In this document: piece by piece, positions 17,168 through 24,056 of the stretch
Numbering within the stretch: the first letter of the stretch is position 1
Layout of the letters: each line of letters opens with the position of its first letter
Origin: a virus
Reading direction: 5' to 3' (one strand)
DNA length: 31,354 nucleotides
IMG/VR virus record: IMGVR_UViG_3300042520_002218
Location: 1-31,354 of that record
Position numbers and translations under genes: made by a program
The notes under the pieces: generated by a model
What the model was told of the DNA's origin: nothing
Database searches by the model: none
What the model saw: the letters and a program-made list of their open reading frames with translations, nothing else

Positions 17168-17330
17168 TATATCTTTCCCAATAGACCCCAACCCAACATT
17201 CAGAATAATCAGGCAAACAATCTTCTTCAAAAGAAAATCTATTGAAGCAAACTGGACATTCGCCAGCTTCCCATTCTTCGTATTCAAATTCATGCCCACA
17301 TGATGGACAATCTAAGTCTGTTTTGCTCAT
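17154..17330 (-). CDS. Small zinc-ribbon protein (58 residues)
   Basis: This short frame starts at ATG 17330 with AGG seven bases upstream and ends inside the ATP-grasp start (14-base overlap). The product begins MSKTDLDCPSCGHEFEYEEW and continues GECPVCFNRFSFEEDC. Two CxxC knuckles (C8/C11 and C25/C28) make a treble-clef or zinc-ribbon fold likely. The C-terminus is acidic and aromatic (WVGVYWERYNERL). It is separated by two bases from the 95-residue gene upstream. It could be a partner or carrier for the ATP-grasp enzyme, which is inference from the coupling. Confidence 0.75.
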   Translation of the reverse strand: MSKTDLDCPSCGHEFEYEEWEAGECPVCFNRFSFEEDCLPDYSECWVGVYWERYNERL

Positions 17331-17332
17331 AT

Positions 17333-17620
17333 TTAACCTGAAGCCATTATAGATTTGTTCTGTTCTACGTGAGAAGTACGCTCTCTTTTTATTTTAATTT
17401 CTAACTTTATTAATTCTTCGAGCCATTCAATATTAGGATCTAATGATGCTCTTTTATATCTATTTATGGCTTCATATAAATCGTCTCTTCGTTTTTCAAG
17501 CCACACAATTTTGGGGTCTATTCCAATTGGAGGTTTGTCGATAGTTACATTAAGATATGGTGCGAATGGATGTTTAAGACCATCATATAGAGACCATTGA
17601 GGCCAATCACCAGTAGGCAT
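17333..17620 (-). CDS. Uncharacterised 95-residue protein
   Basis: The gene has a strong AGGAG site seven bases before ATG 17620. The product begins MPTGDWPQWSLYDGLKHPFAP and has two related segments, IDPKIVWLEKRRDDLYEAIN and LDPNIEWLEELIKLEIKI. Both follow the pattern DP-x-I-x-WLE followed by a charged helix, so this may be an internal duplication. No known family is recognised and no export signal is seen. It is followed after two bases by the zinc-ribbon gene. Confidence 0.65.
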   Translation of the reverse strand: MPTGDWPQWSLYDGLKHPFAPYLNVTIDKPPIGIDPKIVWLEKRRDDLYEAINRYKRASLDPNIEWLEELIKLEIKIKRERTSHVEQNKSIMASG

Positions 17621-17631
17621 TATATTCTCCT

Positions 17632-18387
17632 TTATTGTTTTGATCCTATCAATGTATAAATTTCTCTACTTGTTGGTATTGTATGCATACCACCCGGACC
17701 GAAATGAGGCTCGGCTTGCTCCCATATTCCTTTTTCTGGATATATCATCATTTGAGCCGCTAGTAAATCATGCATGGCTTTGTCATTAGATAAGTCATCA
17801 TAATATTTTTTTATAGCGACTGGAAAAGCATTTCTTATTTTTGGATCTACATTTGATTTTTTGTATCCATGACACACATTCTTACCTACGTAGTATCTCT
17901 TATTTATTTCTGCCTTATCTCTTAGTAGGATAAAGTCTCTTCTCGCCCCATTTGGATTAAACGAAGGCACCGATGTTTTACCAACAAATTTTTCTAATGG
18001 TCTTATGCTGTTCGCAGAATAGCCTCCTTGAAATACCATCTTGTTGCATTTTATCCAAAGTCCCTTTGGGGGTCCAATTACTAGTGCTGTAGAACATTCA
18101 ATAGCTTCATAAGGCGATAGTTCTATGGATGAATCCGAACCAAGAGACAAGATTTCATTTATGGCTTTGGAGCCCTGATATTGCTTTAGCGGCTTATGAG
18201 AAGCGTATATTGTTGGTCGATTTAATCCAAATTGTCTATAGATAGAATCTACTATTAGTGCCTGTTCGGAGAATCCGGGATTAATAAAAACAATAGATGG
18301 AACATAATCCCCTCTCGAAATCAAATATGACAGAGCGATTATATCATCAGGATCATGACCAATATCAGTGTGAAGTAGAAATGTCAT
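17632..18387 (-). CDS. Nucleoside-hydrolase-like protein
   Basis: The 251-residue product opens with FLLHTDIGHDPDDIIALSYL, a variant of the calcium-binding DxDxGxDDAxAL motif of inosine-uridine nucleoside hydrolases (D8, D12, D14, D15). The family splits nucleosides into base and ribose. The usual first Asp is His6 and there is a one-residue insertion (HDPDD), so substrate choice may differ. The C-terminal MHDLLAAQMMIYPE has the helix and aliphatic run seen before the active-site loop in the family. It overlaps dCMP deaminase by 23 bases, with AGGGAAATAG before the ATG. A salvage or NAD-related role is possible. Confidence 0.72.
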   Translation of the reverse strand: MTFLLHTDIGHDPDDIIALSYLISRGDYVPSIVFINPGFSEQALIVDSIYRQFGLNRPTIYASHKPLKQYQGSKAINEILSLGSDSSIELSPYEAIECSTALVIGPPKGLWIKCNKMVFQGGYSANSIRPLEKFVGKTSVPSFNPNGARRDFILLRDKAEINKRYYVGKNVCHGYKKSNVDPKIRNAFPVAIKKYYDDLSNDKAMHDLLAAQMMIYPEKGIWEQAEPHFGPGGMHTIPTSREIYTLIGSKQ

Positions 18388-18844
18388 AATCTATTTCCCT
18401 ATATCCAAGTCCAACTTCTTCAATTATCGATCTTGAGAATTCAATATCATCTTTCCATCTGTCTGGAATACAAGTATTTTTTATACTAACTATTTCTGAT
18501 ATACCAGCCTGTATCAAAGATACAAGGCATCTAGAGCACGGTGGTCCCGACCATAGTACCCCATTTGATTCAGCCGCTAAGTACATAGTACATCCTTGTA
18601 CACGTATTCCCAGATTGGCTGCAGCCAATATGGCGTTCATTTCAGCATGTACAACCAACTTAAGCTTGACTTCTCGATCAAGCAATCGCTCGTCGTCTTT
18701 AACGCCTCTAGGGAATCCATTGAATCCAGCAGACACTACCTGTCTATCAGGTGTAACAATAACCGCCCCAACTTTTGTGGAGGGGTCCTTGCTTAGTTTG
18801 GCGTGAAGCCGACACATATCGATAAAGTGCTTATCCCACTTCAT
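18365..18844 (-). CDS. Deoxycytidylate (dCMP) deaminase
   Basis: The 159-residue enzyme converts dCMP to dUMP, the substrate of the nearby thymidylate synthase. The zinc site is HAE in VVHAEMNAI (H66, E68) with PCSRC (C103, C106). The start KWDKHFIDMCRLHAKLSKDP and STKVGAVIV match the family closely. The extra allosteric zinc site of T4-type deaminases is not seen. The ATG overlaps the stop of a 27-codon frame as ATGA. Confidence 0.92.
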   Translation of the reverse strand: MKWDKHFIDMCRLHAKLSKDPSTKVGAVIVTPDRQVVSAGFNGFPRGVKDDERLLDREVKLKLVVHAEMNAILAAANLGIRVQGCTMYLAAESNGVLWSGPPCSRCLVSLIQAGISEIVSIKNTCIPDRWKDDIEFSRSIIEEVGLGYREIDYDISTSH

Positions 18845-18924
18845 TCAATCATTTCCAAAGACTTTACTGCGGCTTCATCTAGGTCGTCAGTTATATTTAA
18901 GACTTCTTCGTTTGTTAAGCCCAT
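18841..18924 (-). CDS. Possible 27-residue small protein
   Basis: A short frame starts at ATG 18924, ten bases inside the end of the Tat-lipoprotein gene, and its TGA overlaps the dCMP deaminase ATG as ATGA. The product is MGLTNEEVLNITDDLDEAAV and seven more residues, acidic and probably helical. No other frame explains the roughly 70 bases between the two larger genes. It could be a real micro-protein or only a coupling leader that brings ribosomes to the deaminase. There is no family match to support a function. Confidence 0.45.
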   Translation of the reverse strand: MGLTNEEVLNITDDLDEAAVKSLEMIE

Positions 18925-19328
18925 GTAATTGCACTCTCCCCAGTATCTAAGTTAAAAATCTCATAATAATTATTCGGTGCTATATCTGGCCAAGTTGTTT
19001 TTTTTATATATTCTTCGTAGTCATGTTCTTTTTTAGATTCAAGTTTGATATAAATATTGTATGTAACATGGAAAATTATAATACCATTTTCTAGCAAGAA
19101 TTCATTATCGTATTCTTCATAGAAGCATGATGGCATCCTAAAATTTTTATTTATGGTGCGACATATTGGATTTAATGAAGATAATTCTGCTCTTTGGAAC
19201 CTTTCATGATATGGCTTTGCATTCCCAAGCAATGGTAGATCCATAGATCTATTAGTGCTTGCACACTTACATCCAGCTAATCCGGCTAAAGCTATACCAA
19301 AAAGCTTTCTTCTTGAAATTGTGTTCAT
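18915..19328 (-). CDS. Exported lipoprotein with Tat-type signal
   Basis: The 137-residue product starts with a twin-arginine signal and lipobox: SRRKLFGIALAGLAGC (residues 5-20), where R6/R7 begin the Tat motif, a short hydrophobic stretch follows and LAGC ends with the lipid-bearing C20. The mature part is soluble, with SSLNPICRTINKNFRMPSCF and an acidic middle. No known domain is recognised. AGGAGATGAATTAATT precedes the ATG. Phage lipoproteins can act in superinfection exclusion or lysis, but nothing in the sequence decides this. Confidence 0.75.
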   Translation of the reverse strand: MNTISRRKLFGIALAGLAGCKCASTNRSMDLPLLGNAKPYHERFQRAELSSLNPICRTINKNFRMPSCFYEEYDNEFLLENGIIIFHVTYNIYIKLESKKEHDYEEYIKKTTWPDIAPNNYYEIFNLDTGESAITWA

Positions 19329-19343
19329 AATTAATTCATCTCC

Positions 19344-19577
19344 TTAGCACCTATAAATTTCGCCAGTATCTTTATCGATTCCCCCAATTTTGGGCGGATT
19401 ATGAATCTTGTTTAGTTTTGCCTGATGTTCTTCCGAGCCTTGTGACGGATCTATATCATGCATGAAAACAAGAGCTAGATGTCTTTTTATTAGATCTGTT
19501 TGTTTTTTTGAAAGTGTTTTTGGATCACTTAATTCAAATAAGCCTTGTAGCCAATAACAAAAGTCTTGAGTTTTCAT
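19344..19577 (-). CDS. Uncharacterised 77-residue protein
   Basis: The product starts MKTQDFCYWLQGLFELSDPK and is helical in its first two thirds (LSKKQTDLIKRHLALVF). It ends with GGIDKDTGEIYRC, a short turn-rich tail. The N-terminal pattern (FCYWLQG-x-FE) occurs in small phage proteins of unknown role, which I note from memory without a family name. The ATG overlaps the previous stop by four bases. Confidence 0.65.
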   Translation of the reverse strand: MKTQDFCYWLQGLFELSDPKTLSKKQTDLIKRHLALVFMHDIDPSQGSEEHQAKLNKIHNPPKIGGIDKDTGEIYRC

Positions 19578-19789
19578 TTAATTGTTGCTTTCCCTTCCAA
19601 TATTTCCACTACACCAACACCCTTAATCACTATATGCGGCTGAGTCTTTCTTATGTGAGTCCAAGTTTTTACATTACAAACAATACCTTCTACGGAGTGG
19701 CAAGCCCCTCCGAAGTGAATCGTCATCATTGGCTTCCCTAGCTTTCTTGAAAGCGGTTTGTTGTAATGAAACCAGAAGACCCTTTTCAT
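19574..19789 (-). CDS. Uncharacterised 71-residue protein
   Basis: A short gene joined by ATGA overlaps to thyA upstream and to the 77-residue gene downstream. The product starts MKRVFWFHYNKPLSRKLGKP and is basic and beta-rich (MTIHFGGACHSVEGIVCNVK). The pattern NKP-S-K-G-P-x-x-TIHF-GAC is conserved-looking, but I cannot assign a family. Its fixed position beside thyA hints at a minor nucleotide-related or regulatory role. Confidence 0.65.
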   Translation of the reverse strand: MKRVFWFHYNKPLSRKLGKPMMTIHFGGACHSVEGIVCNVKTWTHIRKTQPHIVIKGVGVVEILEGKATIK

Positions 19790-20811
19790 ACGGTAACTTC
19801 GCCCATATCCATCTTCTCTTGCGGATTATATCCTATTAATTCCACTTCATCGTAAGTCCAGCTAAAAATATCAAACGTCCCATCCTGTTTTCGCTTGATC
19901 TTAACTTGTGGTAGTGCTGATTCTTCTCTTTTTACTAGCTCCCTTACTGAAGGTAAGGTGTTTTCGTATAAGTGACAATCAGATAATACACCAACTAACT
20001 CTCCCGGCTCTAGACCGCTTTCTTCACATAAAAGAAGTAGGAGCAGTGCATATGATGCAATATTTGCCGGGACTCCGTGGCTAAGATCGCAAGATCTCTG
20101 GAACCAAGTTAAATTTAGCTTATTACCATATACAACAACGTTAAACAAAATATGGCATGGCGGCAAAGCCATTAAAAACTCTTGATTAGGATTCCATGCC
20201 GAACATACCATACGACGATCATATGGGGAATTATGTAGCTTCGTTACAATAGAATGAAGTTGATCTTCACCTTCCATTAGTCCATTACAATCGGAAACAA
20301 AAGTATGCTCAAGTTCTACAACCATATCTTTATTTGTATGATCAATATAATGTTTCCCAAAGTTTCTCCACTGTGCTCCATAAATCGGCCCTAAATCTAT
20401 TCCTCCCTTTTTTATTCGCTTAATCACCTCATCTGCGGCAGCTTGTGAGCCACCAATTGGAACAGCTAAAATTTTGGCAAAATCTTCTCCATTTTCTGGT
20501 CCAGTTAAATATTCTGATACTGCCTTTGGGCTGCACCATTCATCCCAGAATTTACAGTTTCTATCTTGGAACCATCTTTTGTTAGTGATTCCCTTAATAA
20601 ATCCTTCAAGTTCAACCCGAATAGACTTCCAAGGCATTTTACGAAGTGTTGTCAGAGGAAAGCCCTGACTCATGTCATGACGAAAGATTTCACAGAATGT
20701 CCCTATAGTACCATTCTCTACTGGAATAACACTACCATCAGGAGCGTATCGTGTAGCTTGTTTTGGTTTTCCGTTAATGAGTACGTTTTTTACTATTTCT
20801 AAATAGTTCAT
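19786..20811 (-). CDS. thyA: Thymidylate synthase (ThyA type)
   Basis: The 341-residue enzyme methylates dUMP to dTMP with methylene-tetrahydrofolate. The nucleophile is C219 in ALPPCHILF, the phosphate and base pocket is FQRSCDLSHGVPANIASYAL (237-256), and GPIYGAQWRNFG (141-152) is the conserved substrate block. N250 at the base-contacting position favours dUMP over dCMP, so this is not a dCMP hydroxymethylase. SHG replaces the usual LG in the loop. The DHFR encoded nearby would recycle the cofactor. Its ATG overlaps the stop of a small membrane-protein gene. Confidence 0.93.
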   Translation of the reverse strand: MNYLEIVKNVLINGKPKQATRYAPDGSVIPVENGTIGTFCEIFRHDMSQGFPLTTLRKMPWKSIRVELEGFIKGITNKRWFQDRNCKFWDEWCSPKAVSEYLTGPENGEDFAKILAVPIGGSQAAADEVIKRIKKGGIDLGPIYGAQWRNFGKHYIDHTNKDMVVELEHTFVSDCNGLMEGEDQLHSIVTKLHNSPYDRRMVCSAWNPNQEFLMALPPCHILFNVVVYGNKLNLTWFQRSCDLSHGVPANIASYALLLLLLCEESGLEPGELVGVLSDCHLYENTLPSVRELVKREESALPQVKIKRKQDGTFDIFSWTYDEVELIGYNPQEKMDMGEVTV

Positions 20812-20963
20812 TTGCTTACCTTAAAATAACTGGTCCAACTAATACCTAATCTTCCAAATAGCAATATTGTACTCGTCTTTACTGTCTTTTCACTTAATGA
20901 AGTCCATACTACTAATAGACCCAGCAAAGAAAATCCGTAGTACTCTATATGACTTTCAGTCAT
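20808..20963 (-). CDS. Small single-pass membrane protein (51 residues)
   Basis: This short frame starts at ATG 20963, one base after the protease stop, and its TGA overlaps the thyA ATG. The product starts MTESHIEYYGFSLLGLLVVW, with one hydrophobic segment (FSLLGLLVVWTSL) and a basic C-terminal half. The fit between two genes and the ATGA overlap support translation. No ribosome site is obvious, so it is probably coupled to the protease gene. Function is unknown. Confidence 0.6.
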   Translation of the reverse strand: MTESHIEYYGFSLLGLLVVWTSLSEKTVKTSTILLFGRLGISWTSYFKVSK

Positions 20964-20964
20964 C

Positions 20965-21510
20965 TTATTGACCTAAAAAGTTAATCACGGTATCATAAGA
21001 GACCGTGTCTGTAGAAGATGGCCCACCACCAAACTGTATTCCGGTGACTACGTCACCGAAGAAGACGGGAGACCCAGACATTCCTGAAGTAGCTTCGCAC
21101 GAATACCCAATAATCGGGTAACCGTCGACAGTACCATTATACAAAAATCCGCCGTTTCTTTCAACGCGATTCCCACCGATGTAGCCAATAATCTTGGCCG
21201 ATTTTCCCTCTTTTGAGAGTTTGTGTCTTTTTATTTTTACGTATGTGGGTACTGCACATTCGTACAAAGCAATATCGGCAATCTTATTTTGCTTCGCGAG
21301 TTTAATCTTGACCCCGATTATTTCAGTATCATTTTCAAAATAAGCTACACATTTTTGTTCGTCTGGATGTGCTACAGTTAAAACACCCTGCTCTATTAAT
21401 ACTCCGGACCACTGTTTATCATTAGTGGCAATTCGGCATATTCCATCAAATTCTTGAGCTACTACATGACTTGATAGTAGACTAAAAATCAATATTAAGA
21501 CATTTTTCAT
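20965..21510 (-). CDS. Exported trypsin-like serine protease
   Basis: The 181-residue protein has a Sec signal, MKNVLILIFSLLSSHVVAQ, probably cut after A18. The mature part has a complete chymotrypsin-fold triad: H48 in VLTVAHPDE, D79 in IADIALYE and S145 in SGMSGSPVF (GxSGSP). Length fits a minimal single-domain S1 protease without a PDZ domain. It should act in the periplasm or outside. It lies in the folate and thymidylate cluster, an odd neighbourhood. The start overlaps the YqeY-like stop as ATGA. Confidence 0.82.
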   Translation of the reverse strand: MKNVLILIFSLLSSHVVAQEFDGICRIATNDKQWSGVLIEQGVLTVAHPDEQKCVAYFENDTEIIGVKIKLAKQNKIADIALYECAVPTYVKIKRHKLSKEGKSAKIIGYIGGNRVERNGGFLYNGTVDGYPIIGYSCEATSGMSGSPVFFGDVVTGIQFGGGPSSTDTVSYDTVINFLGQ

Positions 21511-21938
21511 TTTGCATTTACACTCCTAGCGTTTTCGACCGCGACTTTAAGCGTATCTCCAGAAACAGTAATTCCCAGATCCTTAAGTGTCTTTGATAAA
21601 AGACCTATTGCTTTACCTACAGACTTACATTCAACTAATTCAGGCGTTAGCCTGTCTACATGGATTTGAATTTCTTCTAGTGTAGATTCAGAAGGCACAT
21701 AGCTACGTAGTAGCTCGATTTCCCTTCTCAGTTTCTGTGACTCACCACCTAGTTTTAGGGTCTCAGTATTGGCTTCAATAATCTTCCGGCAGATCTTGAC
21801 TACTGTCTCATTAGATGGGTTGGTTTCGGCTCTTTCAGAGTCCGAAACAACTAGTCTCAGCACATCTTTGGCGACCTGATTGCTGGCTTTTAAAGCCAGC
21901 AGTATGTCGCCCCTAATTCGTTCTAGTAACTGGCCCAT
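21507..21938 (-). CDS. YqeY/GatB-like domain protein
   Basis: The frame is open to ATG 21956, but ATG 21938 is chosen because AGGAG lies seven bases upstream. The 143-residue product is all-helical and matches the YqeY family: LLERIRGDILLALKASNQVA, then DVLRLVVSDSERAE, then LRREIELLRSYVPSES, the three typical blocks. The same domain ends GatB of the tRNA amidotransferase. Phage members have no proven function; a tRNA or translation link is possible. The gene lies between DHFR and the serine protease. Confidence 0.82.
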   Translation of the reverse strand: MGQLLERIRGDILLALKASNQVAKDVLRLVVSDSERAETNPSNETVVKICRKIIEANTETLKLGGESQKLRREIELLRSYVPSESTLEEIQIHVDRLTPELVECKSVGKAIGLLSKTLKDLGITVSGDTLKVAVENARSVNAK

Positions 21939-22402
21939 AAATTTTCTCCTATCCATTTTTCTAGAGTAAAATTGTCGAACTTTATCTCGCTAGCCTTTTT
22001 CCATCCAGAAGGAATCGTGAAGAATTTATCACAATCATACAGACCCTTAATTCTAGAAATGTATATTTGATCTAATTCTATGGAGGATAATGCTGCCTTA
22101 TAGATTTCTTCTCCACCTATGATCCAATCAGCTTCGGATAATGCGGCATCCAGAGTGAAGAATCCAAACTCCCTGTGTCCATTAGCTGTATCACTCCAAA
22201 GAAGCGACTCATTTCTTGTAATTACCATATTATATCTATCGGTAAGTGGCCTTCTTATTGAAGACCACGTATTCATACCCATAGCAACTTTGTCACCAAT
22301 TGTAAGTAGTTTAAACATCTGCTGGTCTTCTTTACAGACCCAAGGAATTTTGCCATTTTTTGCAATTCCACCAGCTTCATCAACAGCTACGATAAGTTTC
22401 AT
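21923..22402 (-). CDS. Dihydrofolate reductase
   Basis: The 159-residue enzyme makes tetrahydrofolate from dihydrofolate with NADPH and supports thymidylate synthase. The start LIVAVDEAGGIAKNGKIPW is the typical folate and NADPH loop, followed by the acidic substrate residue in KEDQQMF, the VAMGMNTWSSI strand and WIIGGEEIY, the GG-x-x-IY motif. Length matches bacterial DHFR. GGAGG lies about 12 bases before the ATG, within the upstream phosphoesterase frame, with a 23-base overlap. Confidence 0.93.
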   Translation of the reverse strand: MKLIVAVDEAGGIAKNGKIPWVCKEDQQMFKLLTIGDKVAMGMNTWSSIRRPLTDRYNMVITRNESLLWSDTANGHREFGFFTLDAALSEADWIIGGEEIYKAALSSIELDQIYISRIKGLYDCDKFFTIPSGWKKASEIKFDNFTLEKWIGENLWASY

Positions 22403-23054
22403 CTAGTATCATTACCTCCAGTTCAGCAAGACACACAAATCTAGTACCATCTATTACTTTATCGAAACTTTTATGATGATGACCAAAGACCCATAATTTT
22501 GGCCTATGTTCTTTTAAGCATTCATCACCTAACAAACTCGTGTTTTCCATAAATCCATCAGCAAAACCATATTTGCCTAATATTGAGTTTTCTCGATGTA
22601 TATGATTTATTACACAGGCTGGTGGAACATGGCTTAAAACTATATCTTGTTTACTATTCGAGTAATCGTCTAAACATATTCTCATTTCTGGAAATGTTAA
22701 TTCTTCATTAGAGAACCAAGTTCTAGAAGATCCGGATAACCATTCCCCAACCCTATATGTTTTGTCTATAGACAGACCACCCCTAATAAAGAAAAAGGGT
22801 ATATTATTGAGTTGAGATGTCCCAAAATTGCCAAGAGAATACTGGGAATTTAAGCACATTGGGTATTGATCATGGTTACCACATATGATTTTATGTTTAT
22901 TGTGGTCTAATCCGCTATATCCTAGATTATTCCAAGCTTAAGAAAATCCGAAATCTCCTAGTTGGATGGAATACTCAGAATTTTTGGCTATGTGTATATA
23001 ATGGTCAAATTTACCATGTGTGTCACCAATCAGAGTAATTTCATATTGGCCCAT
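22380..23054 (-). pseudogene. Metallophosphoesterase interrupted by an in-frame TAA
   Basis: From ATG 23054, with AGGGA well placed upstream, the frame reads MGQYEITLIGDTHGKF and QLGDFGFS, then hits TAA at 22938-22940 (codon 39). The same frame continues after the stop with IICGNHDQY, LSHVPPACV and FGHHHKS. Together these give all five calcineurin-like motifs: GDTH, GD, GNHD, SH and GHHH. Without the stop the protein would be 224 residues. The 3' part has an ATG at 22859 but no ribosome site, and would lack the first three motifs. This may be a recent nonsense mutation, a sequencing error or read-through. Confidence 0.8.
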
Positions 23055-23625
23055 ATGTGTCCCTATACCATTCAACCGGATCATGCCCAGTTTTTTTGTT
23101 TAAGATTTCGTAAATCTGATTTTCATCAAAGATTCCAAAATCGCCAAAATGTCTCTTATAAGATTCAGGACAAACATCTAGGCTTTTTATGTTGCGTAGA
23201 TATGGTATCTCGTTCCAAAAATCAGTTCTGGAATCGTGTACGTGCCCATAAAGATGAAAAGAGCCATAATGTGAGGAAGGCCAGATAAGATGGGGATAAT
23301 GGGATAAGAAAGTTTTTACCCCAGACATCTTGATTTCCAAAGTGTCGTATACTTTATCTTTACCGAAGGCCAATCGGCATTGTTCAAGCGATGGGCAATG
23401 ATTACCCTTTATTAAAATTACATTCTTAAGATTGATCTTAGATCGCCAATTATTTGGCTTAAATGCAAAATCGCCAAGAATATATAGAGTGTCACCCCTA
23501 CTTGTTCTTTTATTGATTTCCCCAATGATCATTTCTTGCCATTGTGGAAGCAAAAAACCACGACGACCCGGAAACTTCACGGATCGTTCGTGGTCTAAGT
23601 GTAAATCAGCAGTGAAAAATTTCAC
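23041..23625 (-). CDS. Calcineurin-like metallophosphoesterase
   Basis: The 194-residue product has the full dinuclear metal set: FTADLHLDHER (DxH), YILGDFAF (GD), LIKGNHC (GNH), FLSHYPH (H) and LYGHVHDS (GHxH). It probably cleaves phosphomonoesters or phosphodiesters; the substrate is unknown. The start is GTG 23625, overlapping the previous stop as GTGA. It is next to a second, distinct metallophosphoesterase that is broken by a stop codon, so this copy may be the only active one. Confidence 0.88.
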   Translation of the reverse strand: MKFFTADLHLDHERSVKFPGRRGFLLPQWQEMIIGEINKRTSRGDTLYILGDFAFKPNNWRSKINLKNVILIKGNHCPSLEQCRLAFGKDKVYDTLEIKMSGVKTFLSHYPHLIWPSSHYGSFHLYGHVHDSRTDFWNEIPYLRNIKSLDVCPESYKRHFGDFGIFDENQIYEILNKKTGHDPVEWYRDTYGPI

Positions 23626-24056
23626 TTCTTCTTCTTCTTTCCGACTACGTATTTGGTCTTATTAAGAATTGCCCATTTAATGGTTCTGTGGTCAACCTGT
23701 CGTAGTCTATGACCATCGAGGATTTCGAGATCCTCAAAGTAAGATCTTCCCAGAAGAGGTTCTGTAGATAGGAGCCTACCGATCAGAACCCTTTCTCCAC
23801 CTTCCTGCTTATCGAAACAAACAGTCATTGGAGTATTAAAACTTGTAGAAACAATAGTTGCAGCTTCTGTGAGTGTAACTTTTTCTTCTTTATCGGTTAA
23901 TGCTGCAGACTTCAGAGCTTCAACTATAGGCTTTCCACGAATAGAAAACTCACTCTTATCGTCTACATCCTTTACGTCAACGTCTCCGTTAGTTTTAACA
24001 TCTACTACGTGAGCGTAGCGAACGATAGCAACCAAATCGCCCTTACTATGTCCCAT
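23622..24056 (-). CDS. Conserved phage protein, function unknown
   Basis: The 144-residue product starts MGHSKGDLVAIVRYAHVVDV and is beta-rich. The later block LLGRSYFEDLEILDGHRLRQ, then VDHRTIKWAILNKTKYVV, is a pattern I recall from other phage proteins of unknown role, without a secure family name. It ends in five Lys residues from repeated AAG codons. GAGGAAATTT precedes the ATG, and it overlaps the MazG-like gene by 11 bases. Confidence 0.7.
   Translation of the reverse strand: MGHSKGDLVAIVRYAHVVDVKTNGDVDVKDVDDKSEFSIRGKPIVEALKSAALTDKEEKVTLTEAATIVSTSFNTPMTVCFDKQEGGERVLIGRLLSTEPLLGRSYFEDLEILDGHRLRQVDHRTIKWAILNKTKYVVGKKKKK

Noticed and set aside
17168-17299. N-terminal extension of the ATP-grasp gene
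   Set aside because: This stretch is better explained by the zinc-ribbon gene in another frame, and ATG 17167 gives a compact overlap typical of the window.
19786-20811. dCMP hydroxymethylase instead of thymidylate synthase
   Set aside because: Asn at position 250 in the substrate loop favours dUMP; hydroxymethylases have Asp there.
22380-22859. Stand-alone protein starting at ATG 22859
   Set aside because: It is only the 3' part of a metallophosphoesterase frame, has no ribosome site and lacks the first three metal motifs.
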